Position numbers and translations under genes: made by a program
In this document: piece after piece, positions 7,538 through 16,303 of the stretch
How the letters are laid out: the number at the start of each line of letters is the position of its first letter
Numbering within the stretch: position 1 is the first letter of the stretch
Notes under the pieces: generated by a model
The model's input: only the letters and a program-made list of their open reading frames with translations
Told to the model about the DNA's origin: nothing
Database searches by the model: none
Source of the DNA: Ignavibacteria bacterium
GTDB lineage: Bacteria; Bacteroidota; Ignavibacteria; Ignavibacteriales; Ignavibacteriaceae
Direction of reading: 5' to 3'
Length of the DNA stretch: 54,782 bases
Assembly (NCBI GenBank): GCA_021286645.1
Contig: JAJTBZ010000070.1
Span: 1 to 54,782, forward strand

Positions 7538-8923
7538 CTATTTGTGATATCTGCGAATAAAATCTTCCACCTCCGGTAAACCGCCCTGATAGACAAGATA
7601 ACCGTTATATGGTTCTCTTTTCGTTATTTCATCAGATATCGGGGTTAGCATAATTCGTTTAACCTCTTCAAGGTCATCGGTTTGTCCAAGTGCCCAGCCT
7701 AGTTTAATATACGCGACTTCAGGTAACATATTTGCAGCAGGTATAATTCCTTTCGCCATTAAATCCCTTCCGGTATCGTAAACAAACATATGAACATAGC
7801 CCCACAGGGTTTGAACAGTCATATAGATTGCAATTCCCTTTTTTGCTGCACGTTCAATAGCCGGATACAAGGGTTTGTTAACGTGACCCAGCCCGGTTCC
7901 TGCGATAATTATTCCCCTATAACCATTATCAACTAATGAATCAATTATATCAGGAAACATGTTAGGGTAGTAATAAACCATAGCAACTTTTTCTTCAAAA
8001 TACGGCTTAATAGCTACGTTCCTGTCTTTTCGCCTATGATTATACTTTTGCTTTATCGGGGTAACCTGTTTTGTGGTAACCATTGCAAGAGGGGTATCGC
8101 CTAATGTACGGAATGTAGAGCGATACGAAGAATGCATTTTTCGAACACGCGTACCACGGTGTAATAACCCATACTCATCAGAAGTTGGGCCAAACATACA
8201 CACCATAACTTCAGCAATATCTCCATGCCCGGCTGCGAGTGTAGCATGTTGTAAATTTAAAGCGGCATCAGAACTGGGCCGGTCTGAAGAACGCTGGCTG
8301 CCCACAAGCACGATAGGTACCGGAGGATTTTGCACCATAAATGATAATGCAGTAGCAGTATGATGCAAAGTATCAGTTCCATGCCCGATAACAATACCGT
8401 CTATTCCATTCTCTATTTCTTTACCAATAGCAACAGCAAGTTTTTTATACTGCTCCGGACCCATGTTTTCACTAAATACAGCAAATAATTTTTCGGTAGT
8501 TAAATTGCAAATCGTTGCAAGTTCGGGTACGGCACCATACAATTCACCCGGTGAAAAAGCCGGAATTACCGCACCGGTACGATAATCAAGCCTTGACGCA
8601 ATGGTTCCACCCGTGCCGAGCAGTTTTACTTTCGGCAATCCCGGGGTAGTAGGAAATTCCTTTTCGGGAATTTTATACACTGCCTTTTTGTAACCCGTTT
8701 CCCGCATATCGGTTATAGTATCCACATCAATGCCAATATTGTAACCAGTTGAAATCTTTAATACAATGTGCTTATCGTCATCGTTTTCGGCTCTTGGTAA
8801 AACAGTGCCTGTAAACTTACCCCTGGTCGTTTCTATTTCTCCCTGCCCCCAAACGCGAACATTATATTTCATCAACGTTTCTAACGCTGCCCCTTTATAA
8901 CCCTGGAATATATCTTCAGCCAT
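7538..8923 (-). CDS. gatD: Glutamyl-tRNA(Gln) amidotransferase subunit D (archaeal-type GatD)
   Basis: GatD is the asparaginase-type subunit that releases ammonia from Gln or Asn and passes it to GatE for conversion of Glu-tRNA(Gln) to Gln-tRNA(Gln). The 461-residue length fits GatD and exceeds the roughly 330 residues of ordinary type I/II asparaginases. A GatD-specific N-terminal domain (about residues 1-95) precedes the asparaginase core. In the core GTGGTIAS (103-110) supplies the first catalytic Thr and HGTDT (181-185) supplies the second Thr and Asp. The catalytic Lys lies in GTRVRKMHSS. The gene starts 32 nt after the gatE stop and is followed by a terminator, so gatE-gatD form a two-gene unit. 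GatDE is classed as the archaeal system, which makes its presence here notable. Confidence 0.93.
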   Translation of the reverse strand: MAEDIFQGYKGAALETLMKYNVRVWGQGEIETTRGKFTGTVLPRAENDDDKHIVLKISTGYNIGIDVDTITDMRETGYKKAVYKIPEKEFPTTPGLPKVKLLGTGGTIASRLDYRTGAVIPAFSPGELYGAVPELATICNLTTEKLFAVFSENMGPEQYKKLAVAIGKEIENGIDGIVIGHGTDTLHHTATALSFMVQNPPVPIVLVGSQRSSDRPSSDAALNLQHATLAAGHGDIAEVMVCMFGPTSDEYGLLHRGTRVRKMHSSYRSTFRTLGDTPLAMVTTKQVTPIKQKYNHRRKDRNVAIKPYFEEKVAMVYYYPNMFPDIIDSLVDNGYRGIIIAGTGLGHVNKPLYPAIERAAKKGIAIYMTVQTLWGYVHMFVYDTGRDLMAKGIIPAANMLPEVAYIKLGWALGQTDDLEEVKRIMLTPISDEITKREPYNGYLVYQGGLPEVEDFIRRYHK

Positions 8924-8955
8924 ACTAATACTTTTTTAATTGCAAATTCATGTAG

Positions 8956-10914
8956 TTAATTATTTAACGCTTTGCGCAATTCACGAAGGTCTATATTCCC
9001 TTCAGCCAGTTTTCGAATTTGTCCCATAATCCAATTAGCGCGTGCTTCCGGATCGGTGGATGTATTAATCCCTAAGAACCGTTGTTTCAGGAACTCTATT
9101 CGGGAAACAATTTCAGCGTAAGTACAGTGCTTGTAATTAATGCTCATTAACACTGACTGAAAATCCATATTCGGGTGCTCATACATAACCGGTAAAATTT
9201 TACGGGCAAGTTCCAATCCGAGTTTTGAAGATTTCAAATATTTGAATATGTCGTAAATTTGTTCATACCGGAAATCGGCAGAACGGTTAAAATGCCCTTC
9301 AACGAACTTGAGAGTATGCCCAAAAAATGCTGTGACAAATTTTGGTGATAGTTCCAGGTCATTAATAATTTTTTCAATTACCGGAACCAGATTTTTCTTT
9401 AAGATATACGTATAAGTATCTACTGGCGCTTCCCACGTTTGCAGTTGATGATATCTGTCAATAATTTCAGCAGGCAACCCGGTACTTAGCTTTTCGATAT
9501 ATTCATTACTCAATGGAATTGGCGCAGAATCAGTATCCGGATACATCCTATCCGCTCCCGGTAAAACCCGTTCAAAAATTGTAGTACCATCAGATAAAGC
9601 TTTGCGTGTTTCTTTCGGTACACCTTCAAAAGCCATACGGCAACGTTCTTCAATGGTTTCTATTGCAGTTTTAATATCAGCTTCCGGGCCAAAGATAACT
9701 ACCTGGGCATCTTGTTCATTACTGCCTAACAACGACCGGATCTTCATCCAGTCTTCATCGGTCAATACGCTTTCAAAATCCTCGGAATGAGTCATATTTG
9801 GTTTTTCAATGCAAGCAATTACTTTTAAGCGATTTGCAAGTTCATCAGCAAAAGTCTTTCCGGGTTGAAGGAAATGCGAGAGTATTCCGGCGAAGCCAGG
9901 AAGATTAATTGCTACGGCTCTTTTTTTAATTTTATCCTTCTTGGCAATATGAGCAACTTTTACCTGTTTCTTGTCCAATACAGTATGTGAAACAGTCCAT
10001 GAAGATGCTGCATATCTTTCCAATAATATATTTTTAATGGCTAACAAAGCCCATTGACGAAAAGCTTCATTGTGTGTTAACCGTGGAATCCACCGTGCGT
10101 GAGCCACTCCCTTAATTTCAACCCTGGATCCACCCCGACAGCTAACATTTACATCCTGTCGTGAAGCCCCCATACCGGTACGAACCAAACCAGTACTCCT
10201 GTTCAGGAAGCGGATATAGTTGCATGTTTCCTCCACTTCGGCAGGATTTACACATTCCGGATATGTAACCGTCTCAATTAACGGCATGCCTAACCGGTCG
10301 GTCTTATATACCCGGACATGTCCGATATCAGAAATTTCCCGACAACTGTCTTCTTCGATACTTAGCTGAATCAGACGAATTTTTTTATGCCGTAGCGGAA
10401 GTTCGCCTTCCACACCAATAATAGCCGTTCTCTGAAAACCGGTGGGAATGCTTCCATCGAGATATTGTTTACGGGTAATATGCACTTCACCTACAATATT
10501 TAATTTACAAAGTAAAGAAATGCGGATGGCTATATCGAGAGCCTCCCTATTAATCGGGAAAGGCGGAGTATCATCCACTTCATACGTGCAGGTAGTTACA
10601 TTCTTAAGTTTATAAACAATTTCCTTACGGGTTCTAAACTCCATTAATGCTGTACCATCATATTCACCCAACTCGCTAAGTGTTGGCCGCATATGACGAA
10701 TTACTTCAGCATCGTATTCGTTATCTGATTGGAATACTCCTGCAGGGCACCGGCAAAATAGTTTCTCTGATGTTAATAACTGCTGATGTACTTCCAGCCC
10801 TGACATGAATCCAATACGGTCATAATCTTGTTGAGAGGCATCACGAAGAGGAACATAACCAATGTTGCTGCGTGTGTTTTGATAATTGGTCTGGGGATCG
10901 AACATTTTCTGCAT
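8956..10914 (-). CDS. gatE: Glutamyl-tRNA(Gln) amidotransferase subunit E (archaeal-type GatE)
   Basis: GatE is the transamidase subunit that phosphorylates the glutamyl group of Glu-tRNA(Gln) and amidates it with ammonia from GatD. It shares the GatB cradle fold: GLEVHQQLLTSEKLFCRCPAG at the N-terminus is the GatB/GatE signature, with a CxC pair that helps bind zinc. At 652 residues it is far longer than GatB (about 480). The difference comes from an inserted AspRS-like (GAD-type) region at about residues 270-430, present in GatE and absent in GatB. The C-terminal 150 residues form the helical and YqeY-like tail that binds the tRNA elbow (ARANWIMGQIRKLAEGN). The ATG at 10914 has AAGAG upstream, and an exact TAATTTTG promoter element lies at 10946-10953. 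Confidence 0.93.
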   Translation of the reverse strand: MQKMFDPQTNYQNTRSNIGYVPLRDASQQDYDRIGFMSGLEVHQQLLTSEKLFCRCPAGVFQSDNEYDAEVIRHMRPTLSELGEYDGTALMEFRTRKEIVYKLKNVTTCTYEVDDTPPFPINREALDIAIRISLLCKLNIVGEVHITRKQYLDGSIPTGFQRTAIIGVEGELPLRHKKIRLIQLSIEEDSCREISDIGHVRVYKTDRLGMPLIETVTYPECVNPAEVEETCNYIRFLNRSTGLVRTGMGASRQDVNVSCRGGSRVEIKGVAHARWIPRLTHNEAFRQWALLAIKNILLERYAASSWTVSHTVLDKKQVKVAHIAKKDKIKKRAVAINLPGFAGILSHFLQPGKTFADELANRLKVIACIEKPNMTHSEDFESVLTDEDWMKIRSLLGSNEQDAQVVIFGPEADIKTAIETIEERCRMAFEGVPKETRKALSDGTTIFERVLPGADRMYPDTDSAPIPLSNEYIEKLSTGLPAEIIDRYHQLQTWEAPVDTYTYILKKNLVPVIEKIINDLELSPKFVTAFFGHTLKFVEGHFNRSADFRYEQIYDIFKYLKSSKLGLELARKILPVMYEHPNMDFQSVLMSINYKHCTYAEIVSRIEFLKQRFLGINTSTDPEARANWIMGQIRKLAEGNIDLRELRKALNN

Positions 10915-10945
10915 AAAATCTCTTCAATGAGTAAATAATTCAATG

Positions 10946-10953
10946 CAAAATTA
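10946..10953 (-). promoter_or_regulatory. Candidate -7 promoter element for gatED
   Basis: On the minus strand TAATTTTG matches TAnnTTTG exactly and lies about 32 nt before the gatE start. A clear TTTG at 20 nt spacing is missing, so support is partial. Confidence 0.35.
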
Positions 10954-11102
10954 TGGAAATCATCCTATATACAGGTAGAAGTTTTTTCATATTACAAAAG
11001 TATTTACAATCGGACTGATGTATATGCATCATCCGATTTAGTATTGCATGCATGGCAGCGTTTCTGTATTTTGCAATGCAATAAGTGCATTCTCATAAAT
11101 CT

Positions 11103-14100
11103 ATGTTGCTTTTCAAAAAGGTAAATACAACTGTGAAAAATTCCGGCTCTGCTAGGTTATCGTTTAGTTTGTACATACTATTTAGTGTAATAATATTTAG
11201 TCCTCACATTTCAATTTTTGGCCAGTATAAATTCGAAAAAATCATATCAAAGGATTCAAAATCCATCATTTTGGAGTTCGAATTTTCGAATGCTTGTTAT
11301 GTAATAGATACAACAGTTAACGGAGCCTCCTATAGTAAAATCGTTTCTTCCTTATATTCAGGCAAAATCGCGGGTCAGCCATGGCTGCCTGAATACTCTG
11401 TACCATTGGCTATCCCCCTCAGTGATGCTCAGCAGATAAAAATACTATCGGATGATGAGGTTACTTATCCTAATAAGATGATACTCCCCTTCCCGGACAA
11501 TGCACATAAATCTGGCGAGATTACAACATTACAGGAATTTGACCCCGTAGTTTATTCAAAGAATTCATTATTCCCTGAACACGCCGTAACTCTAAGTAAG
11601 GCGTACCAGGCGCGACAGGCATCATTCAAAAAACTTCTTATTGCTCCGTTCCAATGGAATCCTGTTACAAGACAATTGATTTTCCATAAGAAACTTCGGG
11701 TTGAAGTGATATATGGCTCATACATCCCTTATGAAATTACTGATGATTTCACCCGGCAACTGCTCCGCACAGGTGCAGTTAATTATCCTGAGGCCTTGAG
11801 TTTTAACACCACCTCGCAAAAAATGGTAAAAAAAAACGAAACAGGATGGCTGGACCCAACCCGGATTTATTATAAAATTTATCTTAATAAAGAAGGTATT
11901 TATCAGTTAACATATTCTGATCTGGTTAACGCGGGCATTCCGGTAAATACGATTACTAATACCGGAACAATTCAATTATATGCCGATGGTAAACAGGTCC
12001 CAATTGAAGTTGTAACCGCTTCTTCCGGCGAATTCAAACAAGGCGATTATATTCGTTTTATCGGTAATACTGCCCCTGCATCTCCCTATTGCAGGATGAA
12101 CATATACAATACAAGTAATGTATATTTCCTTACTATCAACGGTGACGCTTCTGTTTCTCAACGTTTTACTCCCGGAAATCATAATACGTCAATTTCCGCG
12201 ACACCGCAAACATACTATCACAGAATGGATTATTATGAGAAGGATAGTGTTTTTGAACGGTTGGGACACGCTCCGGATGAAAAACGTGATTTCTGGTTCT
12301 GGGCAGGCATCGCCTATGATGGAGGCACCACCAATCCCCGTTTTGTTACTCAATTTAACTCGCCGGCAAACGTGATTATGGATTCTCAATTCGTAGATTT
12401 TCGATTGTTTTTGCATGGCATGACACATTATTTATGTAATTTCGACCATCACGCAATAATAAAAATAAATGGTAAAAAGATTGGCGAAGCCCTTTGGAAC
12501 GGGCAGACTGAATATATGTTTCAAACGCGGTTTAAAATTGGATCATCCGATATACCGTTGCAAACTACCAATACACTGGAGATATATCTTGATGGTGTAA
12601 TCTGCAGACCAAATGCTGCCGATGATATCAGAATTAATTGGTTCGATTTATCGTATTATTCTACACTTAAAGCGAACTCCAACTCATACCAATTTACTTC
12701 CTTAAACAACGGGCTTTCTCAATATACTCTTACCGCCTGGCCAGGTGACTCGATTCGTATCTATGTACCGGAAACTAAAACGATAATTGGCAATGCTGCA
12801 TTATTACATGATACCGAACAAAAAGTATTGTTTGCAGACTCAGCGGCAGCAAATACCAGTTACTATTGCACCGACGGCAGGAACCTTCTTCACCCCGATT
12901 CAATCCGGAACAACATTTCATCGAATTTGCATAATACTACTCGTGGAGCCGATTATCTCATAATTGCGCACCGAAATTTTCAGGAAGTTGCCGAGAGACT
13001 GAAATCACTCAGAAGTGTAAATTTTCCCGATTCCACGATAAAAAATCCCCGGATCAGTATAGTGTACGTTGATGAAATATATAATGAATTCAGTGACGGG
13101 CTGCAAGACCCTCGGGGTATTAAAGATTTTCTCCATTACACATACGAATCCTGGCAGGCCCCGGCACCTGCGTATGTTGTTCTTATTGGTGATATGAGTT
13201 CAGACTACCGCCATATTTTTCCGGATAGCAGGCCGAATTTTATACCGTCATTTGATGTTATGTCGGTAACATACGGTATTGCTGCCAGTGATAATTCCTA
13301 TGTCAGTTTTTCGGATGATGGTATATATCCATTCATGGCTATTGGTCGGATATCAATAGAAACCGTTGCTGAAGGGTTAGCATTTCTGCAAAAACTGGAA
13401 CAGTACCCTGCTGATAAGTCGAAGTCATGGAGGAATCGCGTGGGTTTGTTTGCATCCGGCGTAAATGCAGCAGATGAAATGAGCTATGGCTTTAATGCAG
13501 CAAGTCTTGCATTACGTAATTCATATTTAACACCAAATAATATCAACTCAACCTGTATATTCAACTTCCCTGGTACCCCCGAAGAGCAACTTTATATCGG
13601 CAGTACCGCCGAAATGCGAAATGCTTTAGATACGGGAATGGTATTACTTAGTTATTACGGGCATGGTGGTGGTTTCCAATGGGATCTGGTATTTTCCGAT
13701 TCCGATATTTACCTGCTTACGAATACACGTAAATTACCGGTTATCCTTAGTGTAACATGCTATACCGCACATTACGATAACCTTGATATTTTTGGCGAAC
13801 AATTTATTAAAGTCCCTAACAAGGGTGCAGTTGGCTTTTTTGGCTGCTCAGGGCTTACGAGTTGGGATTGTGGCTCGGTCATTAATACGTACATATTCGA
13901 TGAGCTTTTCGCGAAAAAGAACCATGTTACCGGTAAAGCTTTCATGGCGGCGAAATTACGCAGCCCTTCAGATGGTTATTGGCCGACTCAAATTTCTTTA
14001 CTTACATACCTGGGCGATCCCGTGTTAAGCCTGGCAATTCCGCCAAATCCTGAATACCGGGTTGGTGGAAACGATATTACCTTTAACACTGATTCTCCTT

Positions 14101-16079
14101 TTATTGGCGATACTGTCCAAATATCATGCACAATTCATAACGATGGCGCTGTTATGCAGGACTCGATTAGGATAAAACTCTTCGCCGTTAAACCGGACAC
14201 TTCGATTCTTATTGGCACAAAATTAATACCTTCTTTCGCTAACTCGTACTCATTAACCTTCCCGTGGAAAATTGTGCTTGACGGCTCAGTGACCATGAAG
14301 CTGAGTGTTAATTTACCAATGGTTTCCATTGAAGATGACACCACAAATAACTCTGCAACACAGATTCTAAATGTTGGAGATATAAATTCTCCACAGCTTA
14401 TTGGCCCTGCACATGCAAGCACTATTACACAAACTGAGTTTACGCTGCAAATGGCTGATATCTCGGGTAATGATTTTCATAAGTTCTCGTATTATTATGA
14501 AATTGATACATCCTTAAGTTTTGCAAATCCAATAAAAAAATCAGCAGCATTGCACGATACAGGCTCAATTATATCCTGGAAAATTTCAGACCTGCCGGCC
14601 GGCGCCTATTTCTGGCGGGGACGAGTAAGTGATGGCAGCAAAACGGGGCAATGGTCGCCGATAAGAGCATTGCAAACAGGTGCAGCATTAGCAACTGTCC
14701 AAAAAATATCTTCATCATTGCTCAAAACCCTGGAGACCAATAATGCAGTATATACACCCGTTTCTAAGACGCTTGTTGTAAAACTCGACAGCACTGCGCG
14801 CGGTATTACCCTTCCGGGTATTTCAACCGATTACGCCAAGAAATTTATAAGCATTACGGTGAATAAAAACAGTTCCGGATTAAGTGACAATCTGCTTATT
14901 TCAGTTGAAGGCAGGGCGCTGCATTCTACCAGTTGGACACATATATCAACTTCACGCAAAGACTCAGTAAATCTTTCCTCAATCGATAATTCAATTTATC
15001 AGCAACTTCGTTTTTCAATCACGGTATTCGATTCCAATTCTACTCTGCCGCAGCCAATTGAAATTTCCTCGATTCAGGTTAATTATATTCCGAGAAATGA
15101 ATTATACATTTATAATCGTGAACTTAAGGTATCAATGGATACCGTATTAAATAATAACCCTTTGCATGCAACATTACCCATACACAATCTGGGAATCGGC
15201 TCCTCAGATTCAGTTGCAGTATACTACAGTATAGATAAGAACGCGCCTGTGCTGCTCCCGGAAATTCAAAAGGTTGCTTCGCATGATATGACAACTTATT
15301 CATTTAGTTTGCCTACCAGTCAACTCGCTACCGGAATCCATACTCTTAACATTCGCATTGCAAGCTTGGACGATGATATTTTGTTAATGAATAACCGGAT
15401 TGACACAACGTTCGTGGTCAAAGATGATACAACGCGGCCTACTGTTCGTTTACTTATCGATAATAATGAAGTCGCCAGCGGAGATTTTGTGCCATCGCAT
15501 CCTGAAGTATTCCTTTCGATTCAGGATGATAATTTACTTCCTATTACATCCGAACAAGCCGTAATACTGGTAAATGGAACTCAGGTATTATTTCCCGGTG
15601 ACAGCGTCGGGTACTCGTTTAGCACAGCACCCAAACCAACTACACAAATACGGTTCTCGCCCTATTTGCAAGCCGGTACAAATTATATAGATTACCGGAT
15701 AAAAGACGCTCATGGTAATTCATCAAGTGTAGATACCGCTTTTACTCACCTGGTTGTTCAGGTTGCCTCAGGAAATGATATAATGCAGGTATATAATTAC
15801 CCGAATCCATTCACGAACTCGACGGCATTCCAATTCCAAGTGGCAGGAGCTGAAAAACCCAATAAGGTAACAATTAAAATCTTTACTGTTGCAGGGCGGT
15901 GTATCCGGGAATTAAATATTCCAACAGAGACCCTTCGCATCGGATTTAACTCGTTGCATTGGAACGGTTGCGATGCTGATGGCGATGCAATTGCCAATGG
16001 TGTATATCTTTATAAAGTGATCGCGGAATTCCCTGGAGGAAAAAAATCGGTTTTACAAAAATTAGTAAAAATGCAATAG
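11103..16079 (+). CDS. Gingipain-type C25 peptidase, PorU-like, with C-terminal sorting-type domain
   Basis: A very large exported protein (about 1,658 residues). A hydrophobic segment (SFSLYILFSVIIFSPHISIFG) serves as a long signal peptide, followed by a propeptide-like region ending in AIPL and an N-terminal beta domain. The C25 catalytic region holds the catalytic His854 (SYYGHGGG) and Cys886 (LSVTCYTAHYDN), the gingipain dyad. After it come CARDB/Ig-like beta domains (about residues 1,000-1,550). The C-terminus has NYPNPFTNSTAFQFQ with GRCIREL and HWNGCDADGD, matching the FlgD-Ig-like tail of PorU, the T9SS sortase that removes sorting domains and anchors cargo. A secreted C25 protease is the alternative. 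The start is uncertain: ATG 11103 is preferred over GTG 11085, and neither has a clear ribosome site. Confidence 0.8.
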   Translation: MLLFKKVNTTVKNSGSARLSFSLYILFSVIIFSPHISIFGQYKFEKIISKDSKSIILEFEFSNACYVIDTTVNGASYSKIVSSLYSGKIAGQPWLPEYSVPLAIPLSDAQQIKILSDDEVTYPNKMILPFPDNAHKSGEITTLQEFDPVVYSKNSLFPEHAVTLSKAYQARQASFKKLLIAPFQWNPVTRQLIFHKKLRVEVIYGSYIPYEITDDFTRQLLRTGAVNYPEALSFNTTSQKMVKKNETGWLDPTRIYYKIYLNKEGIYQLTYSDLVNAGIPVNTITNTGTIQLYADGKQVPIEVVTASSGEFKQGDYIRFIGNTAPASPYCRMNIYNTSNVYFLTINGDASVSQRFTPGNHNTSISATPQTYYHRMDYYEKDSVFERLGHAPDEKRDFWFWAGIAYDGGTTNPRFVTQFNSPANVIMDSQFVDFRLFLHGMTHYLCNFDHHAIIKINGKKIGEALWNGQTEYMFQTRFKIGSSDIPLQTTNTLEIYLDGVICRPNAADDIRINWFDLSYYSTLKANSNSYQFTSLNNGLSQYTLTAWPGDSIRIYVPETKTIIGNAALLHDTEQKVLFADSAAANTSYYCTDGRNLLHPDSIRNNISSNLHNTTRGADYLIIAHRNFQEVAERLKSLRSVNFPDSTIKNPRISIVYVDEIYNEFSDGLQDPRGIKDFLHYTYESWQAPAPAYVVLIGDMSSDYRHIFPDSRPNFIPSFDVMSVTYGIAASDNSYVSFSDDGIYPFMAIGRISIETVAEGLAFLQKLEQYPADKSKSWRNRVGLFASGVNAADEMSYGFNAASLALRNSYLTPNNINSTCIFNFPGTPEEQLYIGSTAEMRNALDTGMVLLSYYGHGGGFQWDLVFSDSDIYLLTNTRKLPVILSVTCYTAHYDNLDIFGEQFIKVPNKGAVGFFGCSGLTSWDCGSVINTYIFDELFAKKNHVTGKAFMAAKLRSPSDGYWPTQISLLTYLGDPVLSLAIPPNPEYRVGGNDITFNTDSPFIGDTVQISCTIHNDGAVMQDSIRIKLFAVKPDTSILIGTKLIPSFANSYSLTFPWKIVLDGSVTMKLSVNLPMVSIEDDTTNNSATQILNVGDINSPQLIGPAHASTITQTEFTLQMADISGNDFHKFSYYYEIDTSLSFANPIKKSAALHDTGSIISWKISDLPAGAYFWRGRVSDGSKTGQWSPIRALQTGAALATVQKISSSLLKTLETNNAVYTPVSKTLVVKLDSTARGITLPGISTDYAKKFISITVNKNSSGLSDNLLISVEGRALHSTSWTHISTSRKDSVNLSSIDNSIYQQLRFSITVFDSNSTLPQPIEISSIQVNYIPRNELYIYNRELKVSMDTVLNNNPLHATLPIHNLGIGSSDSVAVYYSIDKNAPVLLPEIQKVASHDMTTYSFSLPTSQLATGIHTLNIRIASLDDDILLMNNRIDTTFVVKDDTTRPTVRLLIDNNEVASGDFVPSHPEVFLSIQDDNLLPITSEQAVILVNGTQVLFPGDSVGYSFSTAPKPTTQIRFSPYLQAGTNYIDYRIKDAHGNSSSVDTAFTHLVVQVASGNDIMQVYNYPNPFTNSTAFQFQVAGAEKPNKVTIKIFTVAGRCIRELNIPTETLRIGFNSLHWNGCDADGDAIANGVYLYKVIAEFPGGKKSVLQKLVKMQ

Positions 16080-16091
16080 ATGATTCCCGGA

Positions 16092-16123
16092 TTTGCGTCA
16101 GATTAATAAAATTTCTAATTTTG
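16092..16123 (+). promoter_or_regulatory. Bacteroidota-type promoter of tRNA-Ala
   Basis: TTTG (16092-16095), exactly 20 nt, then TAATTTTG (16116-16123): a full match to TTTG-N20-TAnnTTTG. The transcription start would fall near 16130, about eight bases before the mature tRNA 5' end. Confidence 0.75.
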
Positions 16124-16137
16124 AGTAGTAATTATTC

Positions 16138-16210
16138 GGGGCTATAGCTCAATTGGGAGAGCGCTTCGTTCGCAACGAAGAGGTTGGCGGTTCGATCCCG
16201 CTTAGCTCCA
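16138..16210 (+). tRNA. tRNA-Ala (anticodon CGC)
   Basis: It folds fully by eye. The acceptor stem GGGGCTA/TAGCTCC has one G-U pair and discriminator A. The D stem is GCTC/GAGC. The anticodon stem CTTCG/CGAAG holds the loop TTCGCAA, giving anticodon CGC, which reads GCG. The variable loop is AGGTT and the T stem GGCGG/CCGCT encloses TTCGATC. The 3' CCA is not encoded (CAACAC follows the discriminator), so it must be added by a CCA-adding enzyme. Confidence 0.95.
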
Positions 16211-16303
16211 CAACACTTCATTATTTGTACAATTTTATCCCCTTTTTTCTTCCGGGCTTTTTTGTAATTTTCGGTATTATTTATGAATTGCTATTAGGAA
16301 AAC

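Noticed and set aside
8956-10914. GatB (bacterial GatCAB subunit) as the identity of the 652-aa gene
   Set aside because: The length, the AspRS-like insertion and the adjacent gatD all fit GatE. No gatA or gatC is nearby.
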